A program made the position numbers and the translations under genes. Source: Bacteroidota bacterium (GTDB lineage Bacteria; Bacteroidota; Rhodothermia; Rhodothermales; UBA10348). From it: a stretch of 8,838 nt of DNA. Shown piece after piece: positions 1-7,267 of this stretch. Below the pieces are notes generated by a model. It was given only the letters and a program-made list of their open reading frames with translations, did no database searches and was not told the DNA's origin. The stretch covers positions 1 to 8,838 of the forward strand of contig JAQCDI010000086.1 of the NCBI GenBank assembly GCA_027620595.1. The letters are read 5' to 3'. How positions within the stretch are numbered: position 1 is the first letter of the stretch; the number at the start of each line of letters is the position of its first letter.

Positions 1-872
1 CCGGCATTCCCGTGGCCATCGGCGCCTTCGACGCCCATCTGGGCGCGGTCGGGGCGGGCGTCAAACCCGGAACGCTCGTCAAGATCATCGGCACCTCCAC
101 GTGCGACATCACCACAGCCCCCCTCGCCCAAGCCCTGCCCGACATCCCGGGCCTGTGCGGCATCGTGCCTGAATCGGTTCTCCCCGGTCAATTCGGCCTG
201 GAAGCCGGGCAGTCGGGTGTGGGAGATGTCTTCAACTGGTACGTGCAGACCATCCAACCGACCGGCAAGAACCACGAGACGCTCACCAACGAAGCCGAAT
301 CGCTCAAGCCGGGTCAAAGCGGCCTGTTGGCGCTCGACTGGTTCAACGGCAACCGGACGGTCCTCGTGGATCAGCGCCTGAGCGGTATGCTCCTCGGCAT
401 GACCCTGGCCACACCGCCCGCCCATATCTACCGCGCCCTGATCGAGGCCACGGCCTATGGCGCCCGCGTCATCATCGATCGGTTCGCCCACTATGGCGTC
501 CCCATCGAGCGGGTCATCAATTGTGGCGGCATTTCGGCCAAGAACACGCTCGTCATGCAGATCTACGCCGACATCCTGAACCGGCCCATGTATCTGTCCC
601 GAAGCACGCAGACGTGCGCGCTGGGCTCGGCCATGGCCGGCGCTGTGGCGGCGGGCGTCCACCCGGATTTCCGCGCGGCCACCGAAGCCATGACGGCCGT
701 CCAGGACACGGTCTTCCACCCGATTCCCGAGAATGTGGCCGTCTACGAGACCCTCTTCGGTCTGTACCGCCGCCTCCATGACGCGTTCGGCGTCAACGGC
801 CAGGACGACCTGTCCGATGTCATGAAAACCCTGCTCGACGTGCGGGACCGCACGAACCGGCCTTCTCCCTGA
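1..872 (+). CDS. araB: L-ribulokinase AraB, C-terminal half (5' end outside window)
   Basis: This is the C-terminal 289 residues of an FGGY-family kinase that phosphorylates L-ribulose with ATP to L-ribulose 5-phosphate, in cytoplasmic L-arabinose catabolism. The first whole codon is at base 3; an in-frame GTG at 12 is an internal valine, not a start. Visible family marks (residues counted from base 3) are GAFDAHLGAVGAG at 7-19, whose Asp10 is the expected catalytic base; IIGTSTCDI at 28-36, nearly identical to the AraB-specific stretch; GLEAGQSGVGD at 65-75; LDWFNGNRT at 111-119; and the nucleotide-site stretch NCGGISAKN at 173-181 followed by DILNRPM. These match ribulokinase better than xylulokinase or glycerol kinase. 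The segment between GDVFNWY and LDWFNG is shorter than in the E. coli enzyme. The symporter gene starts 7 bases after the stop, so the two are probably cotranscribed. Family is near certain; only the N-terminal domain is unseen. Confidence 0.95.
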   Translation, partial: GIPVAIGAFDAHLGAVGAGVKPGTLVKIIGTSTCDITTAPLAQALPDIPGLCGIVPESVLPGQFGLEAGQSGVGDVFNWYVQTIQPTGKNHETLTNEAESLKPGQSGLLALDWFNGNRTVLVDQRLSGMLLGMTLATPPAHIYRALIEATAYGARVIIDRFAHYGVPIERVINCGGISAKNTLVMQIYADILNRPMYLSRSTQTCALGSAMAGAVAAGVHPDFRAATEAMTAVQDTVFHPIPENVAVYETLFGLYRRLHDAFGVNGQDDLSDVMKTLLDVRDRTNRPSP

Positions 873-879
873 ACCCGCC

Positions 880-2553
880 ATGACCCCACTCGACTGGCTC
901 ATCATCGGAGCCTATTTCCTGATCATCGTGGCCATCGTCTGGTGGTCCTCGAAGAAGCAGAACACGTCTACGGACTACTTCCTGGCCGGACGGGACGTGG
1001 GCTGGTTTGCCGTGGGCGCGTCGCTTTTTGCATCCAACATCGGCAGCGAGCACATCGTGGGCCTGGCCGGCAGCGGCGCGGCCAACGGGATGGCGCAGGC
1101 GCACTGGGAATTGCACGCCTGGATCATGATCATGCTGGCCTGGGTGTTCGTGCCCTTCTACTACCGCGCGGGCGTCTTCACGATGCCGGAGTTCCTCGAA
1201 AAACGCTTCGACGCCCGTTCGCGCTGGGTCCTCTCCATCGTTTCCCTCATTGCCTACGTCCTGACCAAGGTATCGGTCACCGTCTACGCCGGTGCCCTCG
1301 TCTTCCGCACCCTCCTGCCCGACACGTTCGGCACCCCGGACAACGCCTTCTGGGTGGGCGCCTTCGTGACCGTGGTGCTGACCGGGATCTACACCGTCTT
1401 TGGCGGCCTGCGCGCCGTGGTCTATACCGAGGTCATGCAGACCGGCCTCCTGCTGCTGGGCTCGGTATTCATCACCTTCTTCGGCCTCTCGCAGCTCGGT
1501 GGCTGGGGAGAGCTCAAGATGGTCCTGGCCGAGAATGCCGATCAATTCGCCCTCTGGCGACCCAATTCCGACCCCAATTTCCCGTGGCTGGGGGTCATGA
1601 TTGCCTCGCCCATCATCGGGATCTGGTACTGGTGTACCGATCAGTACATCGTGCAGCGCACCCTCTCGGCCCGCTCGCTCAAGGATGCCCGCCGCGGCGC
1701 CATCTGGGGCGGTTTCCTCAAGGTCTGGCCGGTGTTCATCTTCCTCGTACCCGGCATGATCGGCTACGCCCTCCAGCAGAAAGGCCTCCTTCCCATTCCG
1801 ACGACCGCTGACGGCAACGTGGTGGGCGACATGGTTTTCCCGACCATGGTGGCCAACCTCTTGCCGGTCGGCCTGCGCGGTCTCGTGGTGGGCGGCCTGC
1901 TGAGCGCCCTGATGAGCTCGCTGGCGAGCTTGTTCAACTCCTGCGCCACACTTTTTACGGTGGACATCTACGAGAAACTCCGCCCCGGCAAGGCCGAGAA
2001 GACGCTCGTCAAGGTGGGCCGCATCGCGACGTCGGTCGTGGTATTCTTCGGCCTGCTCTGGATCCCCATCATGAAGCGGATCAGTGAAGGCAACACGGGG
2101 CTCTATGACTACCTGCAGAACGTGCAGGGCTTCCTGGCGCCGCCCATCACGGCGGTCTTCCTGCTGGGCATTTTCTCGAAGCGCATCACGAGCCAGGGCG
2201 CGTTCTACGGCCTGGTCATCGGTTTCGTGCTGGGCATGTTCAAGCTCACGGTCCAGACCATGACCCAGAGCGGGGCCATCGATCCAGGCACGATGCTGGG
2301 CGCCATCGGAGCCTTCAACGGCTATTACTTCTCGGGCGTGCTTTTCCTCATCTCCGTGCTGCTCATCGTCGGGCTTTCGTTCATGGGCGAACCGGAGGAC
2401 GAAGGCCGCATCCAGGGCCTTACGTTCGGATCGGTCACCGCCGAGCAGAAAGCCGAAAACCGCGCCAGCTGGGGCTGGAAGGAAGTGGCCGGCACGGTCG
2501 TGGTCCTCGGTCTCGTCCTTGGCATCTACATCTACTTCTCGGTATGGCTCTGA
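880..2553 (+). CDS. SSS-family sodium/sugar symporter (SGLT type)
   Basis: This 557-residue inner-membrane protein is a sodium:solute symporter of the LeuT fold, with many hydrophobic segments across its length (the first at about 5-22, the last at about 535-555). Family marks are GGLRAVVYTEVMQ at 175-187, WYWCTDQYIVQRTL at 249-262 and a serine-rich LSALMSSLASLFNS at 341-354. By remembered alignment, every sugar-contact residue of human SGLT1 has an identical counterpart: Asn53, His58, Glu77, Tyr250, Trp251, Lys281 and Gln413. Na2-site positions also look intact (Ala51, Ile54, Ala343, Ser346, Ser347). A hexose or pentose is therefore the likely substrate, and L-arabinose is favoured by the araB neighbour; galactose or glucose remain possible. 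The ATG at 880 has no Shine-Dalgarno sequence and follows the araB stop by 7 bases. The gene end overlaps the hydrolase start by 10 bases. The family is very secure and the substrate is inferred. Confidence 0.94.
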   Translation: MTPLDWLIIGAYFLIIVAIVWWSSKKQNTSTDYFLAGRDVGWFAVGASLFASNIGSEHIVGLAGSGAANGMAQAHWELHAWIMIMLAWVFVPFYYRAGVFTMPEFLEKRFDARSRWVLSIVSLIAYVLTKVSVTVYAGALVFRTLLPDTFGTPDNAFWVGAFVTVVLTGIYTVFGGLRAVVYTEVMQTGLLLLGSVFITFFGLSQLGGWGELKMVLAENADQFALWRPNSDPNFPWLGVMIASPIIGIWYWCTDQYIVQRTLSARSLKDARRGAIWGGFLKVWPVFIFLVPGMIGYALQQKGLLPIPTTADGNVVGDMVFPTMVANLLPVGLRGLVVGGLLSALMSSLASLFNSCATLFTVDIYEKLRPGKAEKTLVKVGRIATSVVVFFGLLWIPIMKRISEGNTGLYDYLQNVQGFLAPPITAVFLLGIFSKRITSQGAFYGLVIGFVLGMFKLTVQTMTQSGAIDPGTMLGAIGAFNGYYFSGVLFLISVLLIVGLSFMGEPEDEGRIQGLTFGSVTAEQKAENRASWGWKEVAGTVVVLGLVLGIYIYFSVWL

Positions 2554-5081
2554 ACCGCTCCCCGCTCCTGCTGCTCCTGGCCGCCGCCACGCTGATTCCG
2601 GCCTGTACGCCACAGACCGACGTCATCGACCGCTCGGAAGTCTTTGCCCGCTACGACTGGTGGGACAGTCGGGATTTCGACTGGTACGCCGAGCGCATCC
2701 CGTTCATCGACACGCCCGACGACGAGATCAACGAGGTGTACTACTACCGCTGGGAGGTGCTCAAGACGCATCTGACCTACGGTTCGCCCGAGACAGGATA
2801 CCTCTTCACGGAGTTCATGGACCGGCCCTTCTGGTCGGGGACGTATGGCGGGATTTCCTGTCCGCTGGGGCATCAGCTGAGTGAGGTCCGCTGGCTCAAG
2901 GATCCGCGTATCATCGACGACTTTGCTCGGTACTGGATCGACACCGAAGGCGCCAAGGAGCGCAATTACTCGAACTGGTACGGCTCTGGCCTGTGGCACA
3001 TCCACGAAGTGTGGCAGGACTCCTCGTGGGCCGTTTCGATGCTGCCCTACATGGAGGAGCAGCTCGAGGGCTGGATGGAGACCAACTTCGATGCCGAACA
3101 CGGGCTCTTCTTCAAGAGCGGGCACGACGACGGCATGGAGATCAACATCAACAGCCGTCAGCTGACGGACAACTGGACCGTCGAAGGGTATCGGCCCACG
3201 CTCAACAGCTACCTCTACGGAGACCTGATGGCCATGGCGCAGATTGCCAAGCTGGCCGGAGACCCCGAAAAGGGGGCACGCTACGCAGATCAGGCCCAGG
3301 CCCTCAAGCAGCGCGTCATTGAGGAGCTCTGGGACCCCGAGCGGGAGTTCTTCTTCCACCAGTTCAAGGGGGACCATTCGCCGGGCATCAAGGACAAGTC
3401 CTTGACCTACGAGAGCGGTCCGTACGCCGGGCACGACAATGGGCGAGAGCTGATCGGTTTTGTGCCCTGGCAATTCGGGCTACCGGACAAGGAGCAGGCC
3501 GTGGCCTGGAAGTTCTTGATGGACGAAAATCACTTCAAGGCGGAATACGGACCGACGACGACCAGCCGTTCGGATACCCTCTTCCAGGTATTTGACACGT
3601 GCTGCCGCTGGAGCGGCAATTCGTGGCCGTTTGCCACCACCCAGACGTTGGCGGCCCTGGCCAACGTGTTGCGCAGCGACGCGGGAGCTCCCGTGACCAA
3701 GGAAGATTACGTGGACCTGTTGCGGACCTACACCCGCACCCAGTACAAGGACGGTCGGCCGTACATCGCCGAGGTGGCCGACCCCTTCACGGGCAGCTGG
3801 TTCGGGGGAGACATGGCCAACCACAGCGAGCACTATCTGCACTCGGGCTACGTGGACCTCGTGCTCTCCGGTCTGCTGGGCATCGTGCCCCGCGCGAACG
3901 GACAGCTGTGGATCGATCCGCTCATTCCCGATGACTGGGACTTCTTTGCGGTCGAAGGCCTGAAGATCCACGGTCATGACGTGGACGTGATCTGGGACCG
4001 GGACGGATCGCACTACGGTAAGGACGCGGGCCTGCAGGTCCGGGCGGACAATCAACTCCTCGATTCGCGCGCCGACCTCGGACCCCTGACCGTGGAATTG
4101 CCTTCCACAGGTCGGACCATGGCTTTCGAGCGGCCCCACAACCTGGCCGTCAACAACGGGCGGGCATTCCCCGAGATGACGGCGTCCTTCTCCGATCCGG
4201 CACACCCCCCGTTCTGGGCGGCCGACGGCGGCATCTTCTACCACAAGGTGCCCACTACCCGCTGGACGACCGAGGGATCGCAAAACGACGAGGACTGGCT
4301 CCAAGTCGACTTCGGCGGGCCGCAGACGGTCGAGCGCGTCAAGTTGTATTTCCTGGACGACGGCGAAGGCGTCATACCGCCAAAATCCTATCGCATCGAT
4401 GTCCTCAAGGACGGCGAATGGTCGGAGGCTGAGGTGCGCTCACGCATTCCGGGCGCGCCGGCAGGCCGGCGCGCCAATCAGGTGGTCATCGGCCCCACTG
4501 AGGTCGAGGGCGTGCGCGTCACGTTCGAGCATGCGCCCGCAGGCAGAACGGGTCTGGCAGAGATCGAGGTCTGGACGCCTGCGGGCGCCGACGTCCGCGA
4601 GCCGGTTCGCCCGTCAACCAACCTGGCACTCAACATTGATCAGGCCGCCTACCCCCGCATGAGCGCCTCCTTCCCGGAGAACGCGGAAATGCACGTGCTG
4701 CAGGATGGACAGTTCGGCCTGACCACCTACCAGTCCAACCGTTGGATTGCCCGCAATTCGCCCAACGTACAGGACTGGGTGCAGGTGGACTTCGAGGCGC
4801 CCACAACCGTACGTGAGGCCGAAGTCTATCTGTGGGGTAACGCGCCGCGCTACCGCAGCCGCACCGACTCGACCATTACCGATCCGGCTGCCCTGGGCGT
4901 CCAGGCGCTCATCGGGCAGGAGTGGCAGGACGTGACGGGATTGTCGGCTTTCCCCGACAGACCGAAGGCCATGGCGCGCAATATCCTGCGGTTCGACCCC
5001 ACCCTGACTACGGCCATCCGTATCGTGTTCACCCACTCCGAGGGCGCCGGCAGCGGCGCCACGGAACTCATCCTCCGCTAG
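2544..5081 (+). CDS. Lipoprotein (alpha/alpha)6 glycoside hydrolase with two discoidin-like domains
   Basis: This 845-residue exported protein starts with a hydrophobic signal peptide and a probable lipobox ending at Cys21, so it should be anchored outside the cytoplasm. Residues about 60-480 resemble GH63/GH37/MGH1-like (alpha/alpha)6 hydrolases. Supporting stretches are KSGHDDGME at 191-199, RPTLNSYLYGDLMAMAQIA at 217-235, CCRWSGNSWPFATTQTLAAL at 353-372 (compare the GH63 W-x-G-x-x-W motif) and NHSEHYLHSGYVDLV at 426-440. Asp195 and Glu429 are candidate acid and base by analogy only. A short beta-rich tail follows to about 520. Two related C-terminal domains (about 533-676 and 693-845) each begin NLA(V/L)N and contain DW(L/V)QVDF, as in F5/8 type C (discoidin) modules. 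The start at 2544 is chosen because it gives the signal peptide; it overlaps the symporter end by 10 bases. I cannot assign a CAZy family or substrate; an L-arabinose-releasing role is inferred from neighbours. Confidence 0.85.
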   Translation: MALNRSPLLLLLAAATLIPACTPQTDVIDRSEVFARYDWWDSRDFDWYAERIPFIDTPDDEINEVYYYRWEVLKTHLTYGSPETGYLFTEFMDRPFWSGTYGGISCPLGHQLSEVRWLKDPRIIDDFARYWIDTEGAKERNYSNWYGSGLWHIHEVWQDSSWAVSMLPYMEEQLEGWMETNFDAEHGLFFKSGHDDGMEININSRQLTDNWTVEGYRPTLNSYLYGDLMAMAQIAKLAGDPEKGARYADQAQALKQRVIEELWDPEREFFFHQFKGDHSPGIKDKSLTYESGPYAGHDNGRELIGFVPWQFGLPDKEQAVAWKFLMDENHFKAEYGPTTTSRSDTLFQVFDTCCRWSGNSWPFATTQTLAALANVLRSDAGAPVTKEDYVDLLRTYTRTQYKDGRPYIAEVADPFTGSWFGGDMANHSEHYLHSGYVDLVLSGLLGIVPRANGQLWIDPLIPDDWDFFAVEGLKIHGHDVDVIWDRDGSHYGKDAGLQVRADNQLLDSRADLGPLTVELPSTGRTMAFERPHNLAVNNGRAFPEMTASFSDPAHPPFWAADGGIFYHKVPTTRWTTEGSQNDEDWLQVDFGGPQTVERVKLYFLDDGEGVIPPKSYRIDVLKDGEWSEAEVRSRIPGAPAGRRANQVVIGPTEVEGVRVTFEHAPAGRTGLAEIEVWTPAGADVREPVRPSTNLALNIDQAAYPRMSASFPENAEMHVLQDGQFGLTTYQSNRWIARNSPNVQDWVQVDFEAPTTVREAEVYLWGNAPRYRSRTDSTITDPAALGVQALIGQEWQDVTGLSAFPDRPKAMARNILRFDPTLTTAIRIVFTHSEGAGSGATELILR
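4452..4475. repeat. Perfect 24-base inverted repeat inside the hydrolase gene
   Basis: The arms GGCGCGCCGGC (4452-4462) and GCCGGCGCGCC (4465-4475) are exact reverse complements, 11 bases each, around a 2-base centre AG. As RNA this would fold as a stem of about 10 G-C pairs with a 4-base loop. It lies in codons for a Gly/Ala/Arg-rich stretch near residues 637-644, inside the first discoidin-like domain. No run of T follows, so it is not a typical terminator. It may be chance in GC-rich DNA. Confidence 0.6.
5043..5060. repeat. GC-only hairpin just before the hydrolase stop codon
   Basis: GGCGCCG (5043-5049) and CGGCGCC (5054-5060) are exact reverse complements around the 4-base loop GCAG. 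The stem ends 18 bases before the TAG stop and 29 bases before the galM ATG, so on the mRNA it sits between the two reading frames. There is no T run after it. A role in mRNA stability or in separating hydrolase from epimerase expression is possible but unproven. Confidence 0.5.
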
Positions 5082-5089
5082 GCGCTCCC

Positions 5090-6223
5090 ATGCGACGACT
5101 CCTTCTCCTCCTTCCGTTCCTGCTCATGAGCTGCACCTCTTCCGAGCCGCCGGTCGAGGCCGGCATCCAGTCCCGCTCGTTCGGCACCCTGCCCGACGGC
5201 CGCGATGTCACGATCTACAAGGTGACGTCTCCGACCGGGATGGTCATGGAAGTCACCAATTACGGTGGCATCATCACGCGCCTGACCGCCCCGGACCGGG
5301 ACGGCAAGTTCGATGACATCGTCCTTGGCTACGACAACCTCGAAGGGTATCTGGAGGAAACGCCCTACTTCGGCGCCATCATCGGCCGCTACGGCAACCG
5401 CATCGCCAGGGGGCAATTCACCCTTGACGGCGAGACCTACACGCTGGCGCAGAACAATGGGGAGAACCACCTGCACGGCGGCATCCAGGGCTTCGACAAG
5501 GTGCTCTGGAACGCCGAACCGTTCTCGATGGGCAATGAGTACGGCATCGTGTTCACGTATGAGAGCCCCGATGGCGAGGAGGGGTATCCCGGCACGCTCT
5601 CCGCGCGCGTCACGTATCTCCTGACGGCCGACAATCGGGTGATTTTCTCGTATCAGGCCACGACCGACAAGGCCACGCCGGTCAACCTGACGCAGCACTC
5701 CTACTTCAACCTGGCCGGTCCGTCGTCCGACTCGATCCTGGATCACGAGCTGATGCTGGCGGCTGACCACTTCACGCCCATCGACGCAGGCCTCATTCCG
5801 ACCGGCGAGATCCGTGCGGTGACCGGCACGCCATTTGATTTCACGACGGCCACCCCGATCGGCGAGCGCATCAATGCCGACGACGAGCAGATCGCGTTCG
5901 GTCTGGGATACGACCACAACTGGGTGGTCTCGGACATGACGTCCTCCATGCGCCTGGCCGCGCGGGTCCACGAGCCCACCAGCGGCCGCGTGATGGAAGT
6001 GCTCACCGAAGAGCCAGGCATCCAGTTCTACGCCGGCAACTTCCTCGACGGCACGATCACGGGCAAGGGCGGCAACGTGTACGAGTACCGCTCCGGATTC
6101 TGCCTCGAAACGCAGCACTTCCCCGATTCGCCGAATCAGAGCACGTTTCCCTCGACCATTCTGCGCCCCGGCGAGACCTACCAGACGCGCACGATCTACG
6201 CGTTCACGACGGACGCCGATTGA
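5090..6223 (+). CDS. galM: Aldose 1-epimerase (mutarotase), predicted lipoprotein
   Basis: This 377-residue GalM-family enzyme interconverts the alpha and beta anomers of free aldoses such as galactose, glucose and L-arabinose. The ATG at 5090 is chosen over a longer in-frame reading (from 4922) because it yields a signal peptide with lipobox LMSC (Cys15), and because the longer reading would lie over the hydrolase gene. The enzyme should therefore act outside the cytoplasm. Family marks are NYGGIITRL at 57-65, GRYGNRIA at 99-106, NNGENHLHGG at 122-131, TQHSYFNLAG at 201-210, GYDHNW at 273-278 and CLETQHFPDSPNQ at 338-350. Expected catalytic residues are present: a His of NHLHGG (127/129), His203, Asp275 and Glu340. 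It begins 8 bases after the hydrolase stop, without a clear Shine-Dalgarno sequence, and is the last gene of the operon. The family is certain and the physiological sugar is inferred. Confidence 0.95.
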   Translation: MRRLLLLLPFLLMSCTSSEPPVEAGIQSRSFGTLPDGRDVTIYKVTSPTGMVMEVTNYGGIITRLTAPDRDGKFDDIVLGYDNLEGYLEETPYFGAIIGRYGNRIARGQFTLDGETYTLAQNNGENHLHGGIQGFDKVLWNAEPFSMGNEYGIVFTYESPDGEEGYPGTLSARVTYLLTADNRVIFSYQATTDKATPVNLTQHSYFNLAGPSSDSILDHELMLAADHFTPIDAGLIPTGEIRAVTGTPFDFTTATPIGERINADDEQIAFGLGYDHNWVVSDMTSSMRLAARVHEPTSGRVMEVLTEEPGIQFYAGNFLDGTITGKGGNVYEYRSGFCLETQHFPDSPNQSTFPSTILRPGETYQTRTIYAFTTDAD

Positions 6224-6226
6224 TCA
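6221..6226. other. Back-to-back convergent stop codons (TGATCA)
   Basis: The galM stop TGA (6221-6223) is directly followed by TCA (6224-6226), which is the TGA stop of the sialidase gene on the other strand. Together they form a 6-base palindrome with no intergenic base between two convergent operons. I see no hairpin followed by a T run on either strand close by, so transcription from each side probably reads into the other gene unless a factor-dependent terminator acts. Confidence 0.9.
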
Positions 6227-7267
6227 GTTGCCTCGGGGGATGACCGCGAACACATTCTCGGTATAGCCCGCTCGTTCGTAGAACACGCCGACGGCGCCGC
6301 CCCTCAACGGGATGGCCGAGACGTAGGCGGCCGATCCCTCATGGATCGTGGTGGCATCCGACCAGCTCTGTCCCTGGTCGGTACTGACGCGCCAGGACAG
6401 GTTGCGCCGCTCGGTGGGGTGGTTGGCATTGACAAAGATGAGGTCATCCCCGGCCCGGATCAGGCTGGCATTCACCGCAGGATCGGTGAGGGCCGGGTCA
6501 GGTCGGGACTCCCAGGAAAGTCCTTCGTCTCTGGACGTGTGCACCCAGCGGAAGCCGGCATCCGAAACCCGGGAGTTGACCATCCAGGCCCCGTCGGGCA
6601 GCACGAGGATCTTCGATTCGTCCGCGGGCGCCACCGGCGTCGGGGCCAGCGACCAGGTCTCGCCCCGGTCCCGGCTCATGAGCACGAATGTGCCGTGCTG
6701 CAGGTTGACCACCGTGTGGAGCAGCGTCCCGTCGGGTGCCTGCGTGCCGTGACCCGACGTCACGAACATGAAATCGTTCTTCCACTCGGGCGGCGTGACC
6801 TCGTCGGTGATGTCCCGCATCGGACTCCAGGTATGGCCTGCGTCATTGGAGTGCATCACGATGAACCGGTATTGGTCCGGTGCGATGTCGTGATCCATGA
6901 GGTTCGCCAGCAAGAACACCCTGCCGCGCTCCTGATCCACGATGAACGAGGGATCCGAGACGGAAACGCCCTCCGGCAGGTCCAGGATGCGATCGGTCGG
7001 GCCCCAGGTTCGCCCCCCGTCCTTGCTGCGCCGCAGGAGGATGTTGATGTCCCGGTTGCCGCGCAGGTCGGCGCACGAAGGGACGCGTTCGTCGATGGCG
7101 GCAAACAGCATCCCGGGGATCTGTTCGAGCGCCGGAATCCGGTAGCAGGCCACGCTTCCGTCGTCGGGTGTGGCAAAGAGCACGGTTTCCCCTGCGGGCA
7201 GCGCGGGTTGCTCGGGCGAACCGCATCCCGCACCGATCAGCAGTATGAGGGCGAACAGTCTACGCAT
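6224..7267 (-). CDS. Exo-sialidase (GH33-like), predicted lipoprotein
   Basis: This 347-residue, single-domain six-bladed propeller of the sialidase type would remove terminal sialic acid (or a related nonulosonic acid) from glycans. The N-terminus is a short signal peptide ending GAGC (Cys15), an acceptable though not ideal lipobox because of Gly at -3. The YRIPAL motif is at 42-47, giving Arg43. Five Asp boxes (S-x-D-x-G-x-[TS]-W) begin at 81, 140, 198, 245 and 295. By position relative to known bacterial sialidases the catalytic set looks complete: Arg43, acid/base Asp67, Glu217, Arg233, Arg287 or 288, Tyr315 and Glu331. The start ATGCGTAG overlaps the stop of the upstream oxidoreductase gene by 8 bases, pointing to translational coupling. 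No nanA, nanK, nanE or sialic-acid transporter is in view. A 2-keto-3-deoxynononic acid (KDN) or other nonulosonate substrate is possible. Confidence 0.9.
   Translation of the reverse strand: MRRLFALILLIGAGCGSPEQPALPAGETVLFATPDDGSVACYRIPALEQIPGMLFAAIDERVPSCADLRGNRDINILLRRSKDGGRTWGPTDRILDLPEGVSVSDPSFIVDQERGRVFLLANLMDHDIAPDQYRFIVMHSNDAGHTWSPMRDITDEVTPPEWKNDFMFVTSGHGTQAPDGTLLHTVVNLQHGTFVLMSRDRGETWSLAPTPVAPADESKILVLPDGAWMVNSRVSDAGFRWVHTSRDEGLSWESRPDPALTDPAVNASLIRAGDDLIFVNANHPTERRNLSWRVSTDQGQSWSDATTIHEGSAAYVSAIPLRGGAVGVFYERAGYTENVFAVIPRGN

Noticed and set aside
820..2613. 597-codon open frame on the minus strand opposite the symporter
   Set aside because: It is antisense to a clear SSS symporter. 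Its translation is a low-complexity mix of Asp, Glu, His, Arg and Gly with no domain, as expected from the reverse of GC-rich membrane-protein codons.
3682..3693. 12-base palindrome CGGGAGCTCCCG in the hydrolase gene
   Set aside because: Too short and not extended by flanking bases; expected by chance in GC-rich coding DNA.
2532..4304. Two long minus-strand open frames (2532-3473 and 3480-4304) opposite the hydrolase
   Set aside because: Both lie wholly or almost wholly antisense to a gene with strong protein-family features, show no recognisable motif and have no plausible start context.
4922..5089. Longer N-terminus for the epimerase starting at 4922
   Set aside because: It would lie largely over the hydrolase C-terminus and bury the lipoprotein signal peptide; the ATG at 5090 explains the signal and spacing.
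5078..6118. 346-codon minus-strand open frame opposite galM
   Set aside because: Antisense to a definite aldose epimerase; the translation is Val/Arg/Asp-rich with no family resemblance.
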